Below are positions 24,014-33,332 of a stretch of DNA of 64,000 nt, piece after piece. The stretch comes from Sporosarcina sp. FSL W8-0480. Its GTDB lineage: Bacteria > Bacillota > Bacilli > Bacillales_A > Planococcaceae. The DNA is taken from positions 1,681,501-1,745,500 of the forward strand of contig NZ_CP150166.1 of assembly GCF_037963765.1 (NCBI RefSeq). Reading direction: 5' to 3'. A model generated the notes under the pieces. That model was not told the origin of the DNA and made no database searches. It was given only the letters and a program-made list of their open reading frames with translations. A program made the translations under genes and the position numbers. Numbering within the stretch: position 1 is the stretch's first letter; every line of letters begins with the position of its first letter.

Positions 24014-26434
24014 ATGTGGAAGAAGCAATTGGGAATTATTTTTACTTTAATGGCGTTATGCCTGTTTTTTCCAACGATTCATGCGATGGCGGCACCAGAG
24101 CTTAAAGTAAAGGTGACTGCCGGATTTGACGGAAAGGCTAAGTATGGAAAAGGAGCACCTATTACGATTGAAATCGAAAATAGTGGTACTTCGTCTTTCA
24201 GTGGTGATTTAATCATTGATACACAACAATCATATGAATCTGGAGTCGGAGAAGTTTTTCCGGTAGATATTGGAGCAGGAGAAACGAAAAAAGTCACGTT
24301 CATCAACTCCAAAATGTTCGATTTCAATATGTATGGTGTGAATACAAAATCAATCTTTTTTTATGAGGGCGGTTGGAAGTCAGGGAAAGAGATACCCCAT
24401 AAAGGATCGCAACAAATAACCGTTGCGATGTATCACGAAGATACAAAAATCATTACTGCATTTACAGACAATATCGATCGCCTATCTGCACTTAAAGGGA
24501 TGCGCTTAACCAATTATCCAAATGTACAAATGATTGATGCTTCTAAGATAACTGCCGCTAAATTGCCGGATGAATCTGCCGGATGGGGACCAACTGATAC
24601 GATTATTATAGATGAATACCCAATTGCTGACATGACTACTGCCGAGCAAGAGGCGATAGTGAACTGGGTTCGTTCAGGTGGAGTTATCATTTTTGGAGGT
24701 TCAGATCATCTTGCTGTAGAGTCTGGGGTTTTTGCGGAGTATTTGCCGCTTACACAATCGGCTAAAACGACAATTGGTCCTGAAGCATTCATTAATTGGA
24801 CTGGAATTGATGGCTTTGATAAGGAAGTTACTATTACGCAGTCTGAATTGAATGCAGATGCGAAAGTGATTTACGCTGATGGCCCTCATATTTTGGCAGC
24901 ATCAAAGCCACTTGGCAAGGGAATGGTCGTTCAAACGTCCTTTTCATTGGGGGATGAGCCTTTTTCTAAAATGCATGGGGCACATACTGTGTGGAAAAGA
25001 CTACTTGACTCTGTTGACCAATCTATGATGTCTGGCGGAATGATGCCATATTATAACGACCCTGTAGAATCATTGCGTTGGACTATTGGAAATCCGAATG
25101 AGCTTTTTCCATCTTTCAAAGTGTCCGCCCCACTTCTGTTCGGAGTAATTTTGGTTTACATTATCATCATCATTCCGATTTTGTATCTTGTATTGAAACG
25201 TAAAGACAAAAGGGAACATGCATGGTGGATTATTCCTGTAATATCGGTTGCCGTTTCCGTGTTCATCTTTGCCTATGGTGCAAGAGATCGTATCGGCCAG
25301 GCTCAAATACAACAGACATCAGTCTTTGACGTGAGCGGTGATGGAACATTGACGGGTTATTTTGTCGAATCCATTTTGACAAACAAAGCGGGGGATTTTG
25401 TTTTCTCAGTACCACTCGAGACGACATTATCGACGTATACGCCATATTCGATGGGTTCCTTTTTCGGACCTTCGCGAATGAGCACTAATTCACATAAGCG
25501 AGCAATCCTTGAAAAAGATGCAACAGGCTCTAAATTACATTTAAGAGATATAGGTTACTGGGATGTTGCTTCAGTTTATGGTCAAACAACACTGGATGTA
25601 AAAGGAAATTACGACGTGAACCTAACCGTTAAGGATAAGCAGCTTACTGGAGAAATAACGAATAATTTCCCTTTCCCGGTAAAAGACGTTGCAATTTGGT
25701 CGGGAAATAAGCAAATTGCCATTGGTGATCTGGGCCCGGGAGAAACGTTAAAAGTGAATGAAACATTAACGACTTCAACATTATTGCCTAAACGGTCAGT
25801 TAGCAATATGTATTCTGGACAAATGCCAGTGAACACAGATGAATTAATGGAAATGAGAAAACGTGGCTTAATGTCGTTTTCAGGCGATTTTATCAATAGT
25901 CAATCCAAACCAGCAATCATTGGTTATGCGGATACACAACTTATACCTGTAAAGCTTGAGAAGATAAAAGCGACTACTGACGCACTGACGATGATTACAC
26001 AACCTTTTACACCCAAAATTGAATTTAGTGACTCCTTCACGATGGATGCCGAAATGATGGAGATGAAACTTCTTTCGGAAAAATACAATATGGAGCCATA
26101 TCTAACGGGCTATCCTGCAAATATGTATTATTTCGATGAGGAAAGTTATACCCAAACGTGGAAGATACCTGACGAGTATATGGAAAAAGGGTTCAACTGG
26201 AAATCGATGGATATATCCAAAATCCAACACCAATTATATAATTTAAGCATTTTTAATCAAACTACTCAGGAGTTCGAGCAATTAAAGTCTGATCGGAAGC
26301 TAACTATCGATTCAATCAGGCCTTACTTGTCTGAAAGTGGCGAATTGAAATTCCGTATTGAATTTACAGGCGGACAACGAGGAATTGAAGCGCAAGCTCC
26401 TGAAATCAAGTTGCATGGCGAGGTGAAGAAATGA
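24014..26434 (+). CDS. Large secreted/membrane protein opening the ABC-MoxR-vWA operon
   Basis: An 806-aa protein. A signal peptide (1-27, cleavage near A-M-A-A) precedes a beta-rich extracytoplasmic part (about 30-370) that includes a DUF4350/Rossmann-like stretch (E-A-I-V-N-W-V-R-S-G-G around 215-225). Two membrane helices (about 374-394 and 402-422) are followed by a long C-terminal domain (about 425-806), probably also outside. No catalytic motif is recognised. Its stop overlaps the ABC ATPase start by four nt, so it is likely a partner of that transporter, comparable in layout to GldG-like accessory proteins. Start ATG 24014 with AAGGGGG upstream. Confidence 0.78.
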   Translation: MWKKQLGIIFTLMALCLFFPTIHAMAAPELKVKVTAGFDGKAKYGKGAPITIEIENSGTSSFSGDLIIDTQQSYESGVGEVFPVDIGAGETKKVTFINSKMFDFNMYGVNTKSIFFYEGGWKSGKEIPHKGSQQITVAMYHEDTKIITAFTDNIDRLSALKGMRLTNYPNVQMIDASKITAAKLPDESAGWGPTDTIIIDEYPIADMTTAEQEAIVNWVRSGGVIIFGGSDHLAVESGVFAEYLPLTQSAKTTIGPEAFINWTGIDGFDKEVTITQSELNADAKVIYADGPHILAASKPLGKGMVVQTSFSLGDEPFSKMHGAHTVWKRLLDSVDQSMMSGGMMPYYNDPVESLRWTIGNPNELFPSFKVSAPLLFGVILVYIIIIIPILYLVLKRKDKREHAWWIIPVISVAVSVFIFAYGARDRIGQAQIQQTSVFDVSGDGTLTGYFVESILTNKAGDFVFSVPLETTLSTYTPYSMGSFFGPSRMSTNSHKRAILEKDATGSKLHLRDIGYWDVASVYGQTTLDVKGNYDVNLTVKDKQLTGEITNNFPFPVKDVAIWSGNKQIAIGDLGPGETLKVNETLTTSTLLPKRSVSNMYSGQMPVNTDELMEMRKRGLMSFSGDFINSQSKPAIIGYADTQLIPVKLEKIKATTDALTMITQPFTPKIEFSDSFTMDAEMMEMKLLSEKYNMEPYLTGYPANMYYFDEESYTQTWKIPDEYMEKGFNWKSMDISKIQHQLYNLSIFNQTTQEFEQLKSDRKLTIDSIRPYLSESGELKFRIEFTGGQRGIEAQAPEIKLHGEVKK

Positions 26435-27363
26435 TAGAGATCAAAGGGCTGACAAAAAAATACGGGCAATTTACCGCACTTGATAATTTGGATTTAACGC
26501 TCGATGAGGGGACGGTATTCGGGTTTGTCGGTGCAAATGGCGCCGGTAAGTCTACGACATTTTTAATAATTTCTACATTGCTTCAACCGACTTCAGGAGA
26601 AGTATTCATCGATGGTATAAGCGTTCGTGAAAAACCTTCAGAAATCCGAAAACTGATTGGCTATATGCCGGACTTCTTCGGTGTATACGATCAGCTAAAG
26701 GCTGATGAATATTTGGACTTTTACGGAGCGAGCTACGGTATTCCAGAAGAGGAAAGGAAAAAACTTATACCGCAGTTGCTGGAGTTAGTAAATCTAACGC
26801 ATAAAAGATATTCTTATGTTGATTTGCTTTCGAGGGGTATGAAGCAGAGATTATGCCTGGCACGTAGTTTGATACATGACCCAAAGGTTCTTATTTTAGA
26901 TGAGCCTGCTTCGGGACTTGATCCTAGAGCACGGGTAGAAATGCGTGATATTCTAAAGACGTTAAAAGGTATGGGAAAGACAATCTTGATCTCTTCTCAT
27001 ATTCTTCCTGAACTTGCGGAAATGTGTGATGAAATTGGTGTTATTGACAATGGAAAACTGATTGCACATGGTTCAGTTGCTGAAATTCAGAAAAAGCTGC
27101 AAGGAGAAAAAGTAATTACGGTTCGACTTGTCTCCAAAACAGATGAAGTGATTTCCTTCTTTGAGGAACAACCATATGTTTCGTCAATTGAAAGGCTTGA
27201 TAATGGAGATGGTATCTCCTTCACGTATAGGGGAAGTGAAGAAGAGCAGATTGGCATGCTGAAAAAAGCGATGTTACAAGATTTGCCAATTGTTTCTTTC
27301 TTGGAACATGTTACAAACCTTGAAGATGTCTTTATGGAAATTACGAAAGGAGCCGCTGACTAA
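26431..27363 (+). CDS. ABC transporter ATP-binding protein
   Basis: A 310-aa ATPase of the ABC-2 export type. Walker A G-A-N-G-A-G-K-S-T (about 35-43), a signature L-S-R-G-M-K-Q-R-L (about 134-142; Gly-Gly replaced by Arg-Gly-Met, common in this subgroup), Walker B L-I-L-D-E-P and switch His in S-S-H. A C-terminal domain of about 90 residues follows. ATGA overlap with the preceding gene; the permease gene starts one base after its stop. Confidence 0.93.
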   Translation: MIEIKGLTKKYGQFTALDNLDLTLDEGTVFGFVGANGAGKSTTFLIISTLLQPTSGEVFIDGISVREKPSEIRKLIGYMPDFFGVYDQLKADEYLDFYGASYGIPEEERKKLIPQLLELVNLTHKRYSYVDLLSRGMKQRLCLARSLIHDPKVLILDEPASGLDPRARVEMRDILKTLKGMGKTILISSHILPELAEMCDEIGVIDNGKLIAHGSVAEIQKKLQGEKVITVRLVSKTDEVISFFEEQPYVSSIERLDNGDGISFTYRGSEEEQIGMLKKAMLQDLPIVSFLEHVTNLEDVFMEITKGAAD

Positions 27364-27364
27364 T

Positions 27365-28207
27365 ATGAATTTTAATAATCCGGTTCTTTTTAAGGAATTG
27401 AAACTCAGATTCCGATCATTCAAAGGCTTCAATGGAATTTTATTCTTCCTCCTTGCAATGTGCATATTTGTCTTCGGTTATATTTTCCTGACTGTTAACA
27501 TGACAGGCACGTCCTATTTCAGGCCGAGCCAAAGTTTTGTCTTATTTGCTTTTCTATCCTATATCCAACTTGGGCTTGTGTTATTCACGGCCCCAGGGCT
27601 AACGGCTGGGTCAATCAGTTCGGAAAGGGAGAAACAGACATTACCCATCCTATTGACGACTTCTCAAAGCTCGTTTCAAATAATTTCAGGAAAAATGCTT
27701 TCGTCTGTAGCTTTCCTTCTCTTGTTGATCGTTGCGGGACTTCCTATCTATAGCTTAGTGTTCTTGTTTGGCGGTATTTCCCCAATGGAATTTGTAAAAG
27801 TGTTCTTCTTCCTATTCGTAACCTTGTTAGCGATTGGGAGTATCGGGGTCATGTTCTCTACATTAATTCGCAGAACGATTGTATCAATGATAGCAACATA
27901 TGGATCAATGCTCTTCCTATCGGTAGTAACGGGTTTCCTATTCATTATCGTCATGCAAATGAAAGCATTCAATAATATGGGGACCATTACATCACCATCT
28001 TATTTGGGACAGTTTTTGGCATCCATTAATCCTGCGGTGCTGTTTGCATCATTTTTATCACCTGATCTGAATAGCTCCATAGGTGAATTAACGAAAATCG
28101 AATTCCCGATTTGGGCTGGATATTTGATATTTTATGGATTGATTACCGTGGTAGCGTTTTTCATATCGGTGAAGAGGTTACGGGTCAATATGAAACGACT
28201 AAAATGA
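27365..28207 (+). CDS. ABC-2-type transporter permease
   Basis: A 280-aa permease with about six membrane segments and a cytosolic N terminus (N-F-N-N-P-V-L-F-K-E-L), the form seen in GldF/ABC-2 proteins. The loop S-S-E-R-E-K-Q-T-L-P near residue 80 is the typical coupling segment. It pairs with the ATPase just upstream. ATG 27365 with AAAGGAG 12 nt upstream; the longer in-frame reading lies within the ATPase gene and is rejected. Confidence 0.9.
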   Translation: MNFNNPVLFKELKLRFRSFKGFNGILFFLLAMCIFVFGYIFLTVNMTGTSYFRPSQSFVLFAFLSYIQLGLVLFTAPGLTAGSISSEREKQTLPILLTTSQSSFQIISGKMLSSVAFLLLLIVAGLPIYSLVFLFGGISPMEFVKVFFFLFVTLLAIGSIGVMFSTLIRRTIVSMIATYGSMLFLSVVTGFLFIIVMQMKAFNNMGTITSPSYLGQFLASINPAVLFASFLSPDLNSSIGELTKIEFPIWAGYLIFYGLITVVAFFISVKRLRVNMKRLK

Positions 28208-28220
28208 GGGGGTGTAACAG

Positions 28221-29663
28221 ATGGAAGGGAAGATAGCGTTACAGCGATATGTCAAAAAGGCGTTACGGTCATTACGTCTGGAACGATCAGTCTATAAGCT
28301 GCAAACTGGGTTGTTTCTATCCGCTTTGCTGTTCACACTAATCCTTTCCGCTTCCAGGCTGTTCATACTGCCGCATTACTTATTTATTGCCAGTTGGATT
28401 GCCGGCTTAACAATTGTAGGTACGGTTGTCATTTTATTGATAAAAAATGTTCGACGTGAAGAAGCCATCTGGAAGCTGGATCAATATTTACCTGACAATT
28501 TATTGGTGACGGCACTGGATGATCGTATCCAACAATCAAGCTTCGCTGAGTCCATCACAAAAAATGCAAAAAGAAGCATGGACTCTGCATTTCCGGAATT
28601 TAGGAAACGTGAGAAAAAGGTTGTAAATAGCAAGATGTTGGCAGGTTTCCTAATTCTTGTTACAGCATCTATATTGTTGGTGATGTTTCCTTCTAATGCA
28701 CAGCAAGAGGCGAAAGCTGTCGCAAAGGAGAAAGAGATAATTGAGGAATTAAAGAAAGAAATTCAAGAGTTAGCTAAGAAGGAAAAGAACCCTGAACTAA
28801 AGAAGGAACTTGAAGACTTAACCGAGAACTTGAAAGACGTGGAAACAAGTGAAGAAACTTTAAGGGAATTAGTGAAGAAACAAAAAGAGTTCAAGCTTAA
28901 AGAGCAGAGATTAACGGAAAAGAAAAATAGTGATAGCGAAGGATTGAGTGAATCTGAGGAAGGTGAACTCAATAACCTCAGACCGTTAGTCGATCAGCTC
29001 GCTCAGCAAGCAGGAAAAACACAAAGTGCGTTGAATAAAATCGGAAAGGCTCCATCTTTACCTGCTTTAGCAAACTCAGGGAACCAACCATTAGGCAATA
29101 GCCAATCTGGAGCCAATTCAAATGGAAAAACAGGCTCCGGTCAATCTCAAGTTGGCAGTGGTGGTCAAGGTCAACAGGGTCAAGGCGAAGGTCAAGGCCA
29201 GGGCGAAGGCGAAGGCGAAGGTCAAGGCGAAGGTCAAGGCGAAGGTCAAGGCCAAGGTCAAGGCGAAGGGCAAGGCGAAGGCGAAGGTCAAGGTCAAGGC
29301 CAAGGTCAAGGTCAAGGTCAAGGCCAAGGCCAAGGTCAAGGTCAAGGCCAAGGTCAAGGCCAAGGTCAAGGTCAAGGCCAGGGATCTGGCGCTGGAACGG
29401 GATCCGGTGGTCGGAATATGCTTTCGATTCCTCAGGACCGTATAGGTGGTTACAATGATCCGACAGTTGTCGGCGGTGAACTTGGTGAAGGTGAGTTTAT
29501 CGAAGAAAATGAACGTGACGGTCTTGTCGAGAGAGGGACTCTGAAGCCATACAGAGAAGTGGTTGGCAGTTACAAAGATGCATACTTGAAAGGTTCGGAT
29601 AAGTTGAAGTTACCTGCTGACTTGCAAAGAATTCTTTCAGATTACTTTTCATCAATTGAATGA
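28221..29663 (+). CDS. Membrane protein with coiled coil and Gly-Gln/Gly-Glu repeat tract
   Basis: A 480-aa protein. Two N-terminal membrane helices (about 29-48 and 53-75), a third (about 138-156), then a charged coiled coil (about 165-255). A low-complexity tract of G-Q and G-E dipeptides (about 314-388) is encoded by 6-bp units GGTCAA, GGCCAA and GGCGAA at 29164-29381. A conserved-looking C-terminal region of about 90 residues follows (D-R-I-G-G-Y-N-D-P; S-Y-K-D-A-Y). Similar end segments occur in hypothetical proteins next to MoxR/DUF58 genes. Unit length of two codons means repeat gain or loss keeps the frame. Confidence 0.8.
   Translation: MEGKIALQRYVKKALRSLRLERSVYKLQTGLFLSALLFTLILSASRLFILPHYLFIASWIAGLTIVGTVVILLIKNVRREEAIWKLDQYLPDNLLVTALDDRIQQSSFAESITKNAKRSMDSAFPEFRKREKKVVNSKMLAGFLILVTASILLVMFPSNAQQEAKAVAKEKEIIEELKKEIQELAKKEKNPELKKELEDLTENLKDVETSEETLRELVKKQKEFKLKEQRLTEKKNSDSEGLSESEEGELNNLRPLVDQLAQQAGKTQSALNKIGKAPSLPALANSGNQPLGNSQSGANSNGKTGSGQSQVGSGGQGQQGQGEGQGQGEGEGEGQGEGQGEGQGQGQGEGQGEGEGQGQGQGQGQGQGQGQGQGQGQGQGQGQGQGQGSGAGTGSGGRNMLSIPQDRIGGYNDPTVVGGELGEGEFIEENERDGLVERGTLKPYREVVGSYKDAYLKGSDKLKLPADLQRILSDYFSSIE
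29164..29384 (+). repeat. Hexanucleotide repeat coding for Gly-Gln/Gly-Glu
   Basis: About 220 bp of GGNCAA/GGCGAA hexamers in frame with the coding sequence. The third position of the glycine codon alternates between T and C. It is the sort of tract that varies in copy number by slippage. Confidence 0.92.
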
Positions 29664-29685
29664 GAAATGGATGGGAGATGTACAC

Positions 29686-30681
29686 ATGTCGTTTTCGCCG
29701 GAACAATTTGAAGAAATGAGCAAGAAACTTGCTGAAGTACGTGCAGAAATAGGCAAATTCATAGTTGGGCAACAGGAAGCTGTCGAATTTTCTTTATACT
29801 CCATATTGGCTGATGGGCATGCTTTACTGGAAGGGCTGCCTGGACTTGGGAAGACCATGCTTATCAGAACGATTTCGGAAGTATTGGATCTTTCCTTCTC
29901 CCGAATCCAATTCACACCGGATCTAATGCCCGCAGATATAACAGGAACGAGTATTCTTGAACGAAATGAGGATGGCGTGCAGCGATTTGTTTTCAAGGAA
30001 GGGCCTATCTTCAGTCAAATGGTGCTTGCGGATGAGATAAACCGTGCTACTCCTAAGACACAAAGTGCACTACTTGAGGCAATGGGTGAAAAAACTGTTA
30101 CAGTGCTTGGTGAAACAAGAAAGATGGCCAAACCGTTTTTTGTATTGGCTACCCAGAACCCGATTGAAATGGAAGGGACTTATCCATTGCCAGAAGCACA
30201 AATGGACCGGTTCTTATGCAAAGTTTTATTGCCATATCCTTCAAAGGAAGAATTGAAAGAAATAATGATAAGAACGACAGGTCCCGAGTCCGTTGCCATA
30301 CAAAAAGTCATGAATACTCAAGCAATCGTGGAGGCACAAGAAATGGCAAAAGCGGTTGTCATAGCTGATGACATGATTGACTATGCAGTCGATTTAGTTT
30401 CCGCAACCCATCATAAATTGGGATCGGAAGATGAATGGAATCAGTACGTTCAGTATGGCAGTGGCCCTCGTGGATTGCAGTCTATTATACGTCTTGCAAA
30501 GGCAAGAGCGCTTATGGCAGGTCGAGTTCATGTGTCAATAGCGGATATTAAAACTGTTGCTAAACCAGCATTACGGCACCGAATCCTCATCAATTATGAA
30601 GGGGAAGCGGAAGGAATCGATGTTGACAAGTTAATCGATAAACTATTGGATGATGTACGTCAAGGGGCTTCAATCCAATGA
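29686..30681 (+). CDS. MoxR-family AAA+ ATPase (second copy)
   Basis: A 331-aa MoxR ATPase. Walker A L-P-G-L-G-K-T (about 48-54), Walker B L-A-D-E-I-N-R-A (about 110-117), sensor 1 A-T-Q-N-P near 148. It is likely to act on the DUF58 and vWA proteins encoded next. ATG 29686 has GGGAG 8 nt upstream; a longer reading from TTG 29656 lies across the preceding stop. The stop overlaps the DUF58 start by four nt (ATGA). It is a paralogue of the ATPase at 11353. Confidence 0.93.
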   Translation: MSFSPEQFEEMSKKLAEVRAEIGKFIVGQQEAVEFSLYSILADGHALLEGLPGLGKTMLIRTISEVLDLSFSRIQFTPDLMPADITGTSILERNEDGVQRFVFKEGPIFSQMVLADEINRATPKTQSALLEAMGEKTVTVLGETRKMAKPFFVLATQNPIEMEGTYPLPEAQMDRFLCKVLLPYPSKEELKEIMIRTTGPESVAIQKVMNTQAIVEAQEMAKAVVIADDMIDYAVDLVSATHHKLGSEDEWNQYVQYGSGPRGLQSIIRLAKARALMAGRVHVSIADIKTVAKPALRHRILINYEGEAEGIDVDKLIDKLLDDVRQGASIQ

Positions 30682-31550
30682 AGGTAGAACTATTTCCAGA
30701 TAGATTGGCCAAACGATTAGGTGCTTTGTCTATTTCAACAAGATCGAGGCGTCTTGGGCATCACAAAGGTGCACATCGTTCCACGAAGACGGGTTCTTCT
30801 CTTGATTTTTCGGATTTCCGAGAATACCACCCGGGAGATGATTTGCGGCATATCGACTGGAATGTATTTGCGCGTACAGATAAACCCTTCATTAAACAAT
30901 TTTTAGATGAACAGGAGATGCGGGTACATATCTTACTTGATTCCACAAAGTCCATGGGTACAGACGGCAAATGGGATTTTGCACGCCAAATTGCAATTGG
31001 TTTTGGTCATATAGCTTTAAAAAGCGGTGATACTGTTTCGTTTTCAACTTGGAGCGCCGATGAAAGCTTCTTTTTTCGGAAAAAAGGAGCATTGCATCGT
31101 GCCAATCTGTCAAAATTCATTTCCAAAATAGATACGCCTACAACGAATATGGAATTTGCTGATCAAGCCTTGAAACATATACCGAAGGCACTGACGGTCC
31201 TATTAATTATTACCGATGGTTTGGAGCAGGTTGAGAAGTGGGAGAAGTTATTCAGGAGATTACCCGGTATTTGTAGGGATGTCCGTGTAGTGACCGTGCA
31301 CTCTTCATCGGAAGAGTTCCCTGCATTTGAAGGCGATGTCAGATTAGTGGATATCGAAAATGAATCGGTCATTGAAGTTTCGATGACAAAAAAAATTGTG
31401 GAAGACTATATTGAGAAAAAAAGAAAACATGAAAACGAATTAACTGCATTGGCGAATAAGTATGGAATTGGCCTAATACGTTCAGAGGTTTCCGAAGGTG
31501 TTATGGATCTATTTACGAAAAAAATGCGTCAAGTTGGTTGGTTACAGTGA
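30678..31550 (+). CDS. DUF58-domain protein (second copy)
   Basis: A 290-aa soluble DUF58 protein. The core motif D-F-R-E-Y-H-P-G-D-D-L-R-H-I-D-W is near residues 41-56 and a vWA-like strand with D-S-T-K-S-M near residue 91 suggests a MIDAS-type metal site. It lacks the N-terminal membrane helices of the DUF58 protein at 12288. It overlaps the moxR gene by four nt and is followed by the vWA gene after 15 nt. Confidence 0.9.
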   Translation: MKVELFPDRLAKRLGALSISTRSRRLGHHKGAHRSTKTGSSLDFSDFREYHPGDDLRHIDWNVFARTDKPFIKQFLDEQEMRVHILLDSTKSMGTDGKWDFARQIAIGFGHIALKSGDTVSFSTWSADESFFFRKKGALHRANLSKFISKIDTPTTNMEFADQALKHIPKALTVLLIITDGLEQVEKWEKLFRRLPGICRDVRVVTVHSSSEEFPAFEGDVRLVDIENESVIEVSMTKKIVEDYIEKKRKHENELTALANKYGIGLIRSEVSEGVMDLFTKKMRQVGWLQ

Positions 31551-31565
31551 TAGGGGGCGGCATAG

Positions 31566-33332
31566 GTGGGGTTCGATCAGTTAAGTAATATGTGGACTGC
31601 GGTTTTTCCGATGGCCGTCCTTCTGTATTATTTTTTCAGGAAGAAGTATGTCACCACAACAATTTCATCTACATTATTTTGGGAGACTTCAATGCGAGAG
31701 ACGAAAGTGTCTCCTTATTTGAAAAATCTCCAGCGTAATGCATTATTCTATTTACAAATGGCGGCTCTATTACTGTTGCTTTTTATTTTACTAGCGCCAT
31801 TTATACCGAAGGAAACCGTTAAAGACAGTCATACTGTTTTCATCGTAGATACGTCTGCAAGCATGAGTGTGACTGATGGTGGGCTTACGTTGTTAGATAG
31901 AAGTAAGGAAAAAATAATAGCACTCGCTGAAGAACGTGCAGGTAACGCAATATCAATTATTACGACAGGAAAAGAACCTTCTCTGTTATTGCGTAAAGAG
32001 ACTGATAGACGCGCAGTTTTGGCTGCTATAGATAAATTAGGTGTGAAATATGAACATGAACATATGCCCCGCTCAATTGACTTTGCGAAGTCAATCGCTA
32101 TACAGGATGGTGCGGATGTCCATATTTTCACCGACTTCTTGGATAGGTCCGTTTTCATGGAAAGTATGAATGGAATTACCTGGACAGTACATAACAATGA
32201 AAACCTATCCGACAATATCGCCATTGAAAAGTTTGGTGCCGTATCTACTGTGGACGGAACCGAGGCCATTATTAAGCTGTCAAATCATACAAAATCCAAG
32301 CAAACCGGAAAGGTGATCATTAAGAATGAAATGACGGATGAAGCATTATCGGAGCAGGAATTTTCAGTCGATGAAGAAGCGGGTACCCTCCTTTCATTTA
32401 AAGGTTTGCCATCACTTTCAGCCGTTAGTGCTGTCCTTCAAGTACAGGATGATTATAAAGTTGATAACGAAGCGTTTATTATTTTAGCAAACGAATCTTC
32501 AGAGGTAATTGTAGATAGCCAGTTGCATGAACTTGTGAAGAAAGCATTTGAAGCAATCGGTTTAACGGTGACGACGGGTTCTGTCAGTGAAATGGCAACT
32601 GCAAGGGATCAAGCAATGCTCGTGACAAATGATCCGTCATTTCTTCTTGAAGGATCTGACCCGATATTTTTGCTTGGCAGAAATGATTCGTCGATTGAGC
32701 CGGTTTCAGGGCTAATAGATACAGTAAGCGACACCTTGTTTACCATAGCTTCAATTAATGATATATACGTGAGTGCATTATACCCTCCGTTTGAGGAGTA
32801 TTCGACATTGGCATCAATTGACGGAAAGCCTTTTATACAGCGTTCACCGCGAGGCGATATTATCGTCTTAACGGATATTGCGTTAACCGATTGGCCTTTG
32901 CACCCTTCATTTCCGTTATTCATATGGAGTACTACAGAAACGCTAAGAACGGCTAATGAGAATGTAGGGACTTTTTCTCCCAATGAACGAAAAGCGATCC
33001 TAACAAGTGGAGGGGCGGAGGGAATCGAGATTTTTACAATCGAAGACAAATATGTTGCAAGCTTCCCGAATGGCAGAAGTTTTGTAGCACCTTCAAAACC
33101 TGGAATATATAAAATGATTGATGGTGAAACAGAGAAATATTTATCGGTTCAATTGGACCCGAATGAAAAAGTTGTCTCCAGTGGAGCAAGTTATCGAGTA
33201 GGCTTTAGTGAAGCTGAAAGTAGTGGGAAAGAAGAAGGCAAAAATATGATTGGATGGCTATTTTTAATACCTGTCCTCCTTCTATTATTGATTGAGTGGG
33301 AGGTGCAAAGACGTCGTGGATATCCGAATTGA
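31566..33332 (+). CDS. BatA-like membrane protein with vWA domain
   Basis: A 588-aa protein. The N terminus has the two-helix anchor (about 7-20 and 60-78) of the aerotolerance-regulator (BatA) family, then a vWA domain with D-T-S-A-S (MIDAS, about residue 96) and a long extracytoplasmic region, ending with a third membrane helix (about 560-578). GTG start at 31566 with AGGGGGCGG about 8 nt upstream. The next gene begins within its last 17 nt. Confidence 0.85.
   Translation: MGFDQLSNMWTAVFPMAVLLYYFFRKKYVTTTISSTLFWETSMRETKVSPYLKNLQRNALFYLQMAALLLLLFILLAPFIPKETVKDSHTVFIVDTSASMSVTDGGLTLLDRSKEKIIALAEERAGNAISIITTGKEPSLLLRKETDRRAVLAAIDKLGVKYEHEHMPRSIDFAKSIAIQDGADVHIFTDFLDRSVFMESMNGITWTVHNNENLSDNIAIEKFGAVSTVDGTEAIIKLSNHTKSKQTGKVIIKNEMTDEALSEQEFSVDEEAGTLLSFKGLPSLSAVSAVLQVQDDYKVDNEAFIILANESSEVIVDSQLHELVKKAFEAIGLTVTTGSVSEMATARDQAMLVTNDPSFLLEGSDPIFLLGRNDSSIEPVSGLIDTVSDTLFTIASINDIYVSALYPPFEEYSTLASIDGKPFIQRSPRGDIIVLTDIALTDWPLHPSFPLFIWSTTETLRTANENVGTFSPNERKAILTSGGAEGIEIFTIEDKYVASFPNGRSFVAPSKPGIYKMIDGETEKYLSVQLDPNEKVVSSGASYRVGFSEAESSGKEEGKNMIGWLFLIPVLLLLLIEWEVQRRRGYPN

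Noticed and set aside
29118-29445. Leu/Thr-rich minus frame and Lys/Ala-rich plus frame over the Gly-Gln tract
   Set aside because: Both are artefacts of the hexanucleotide repeat read in other frames.
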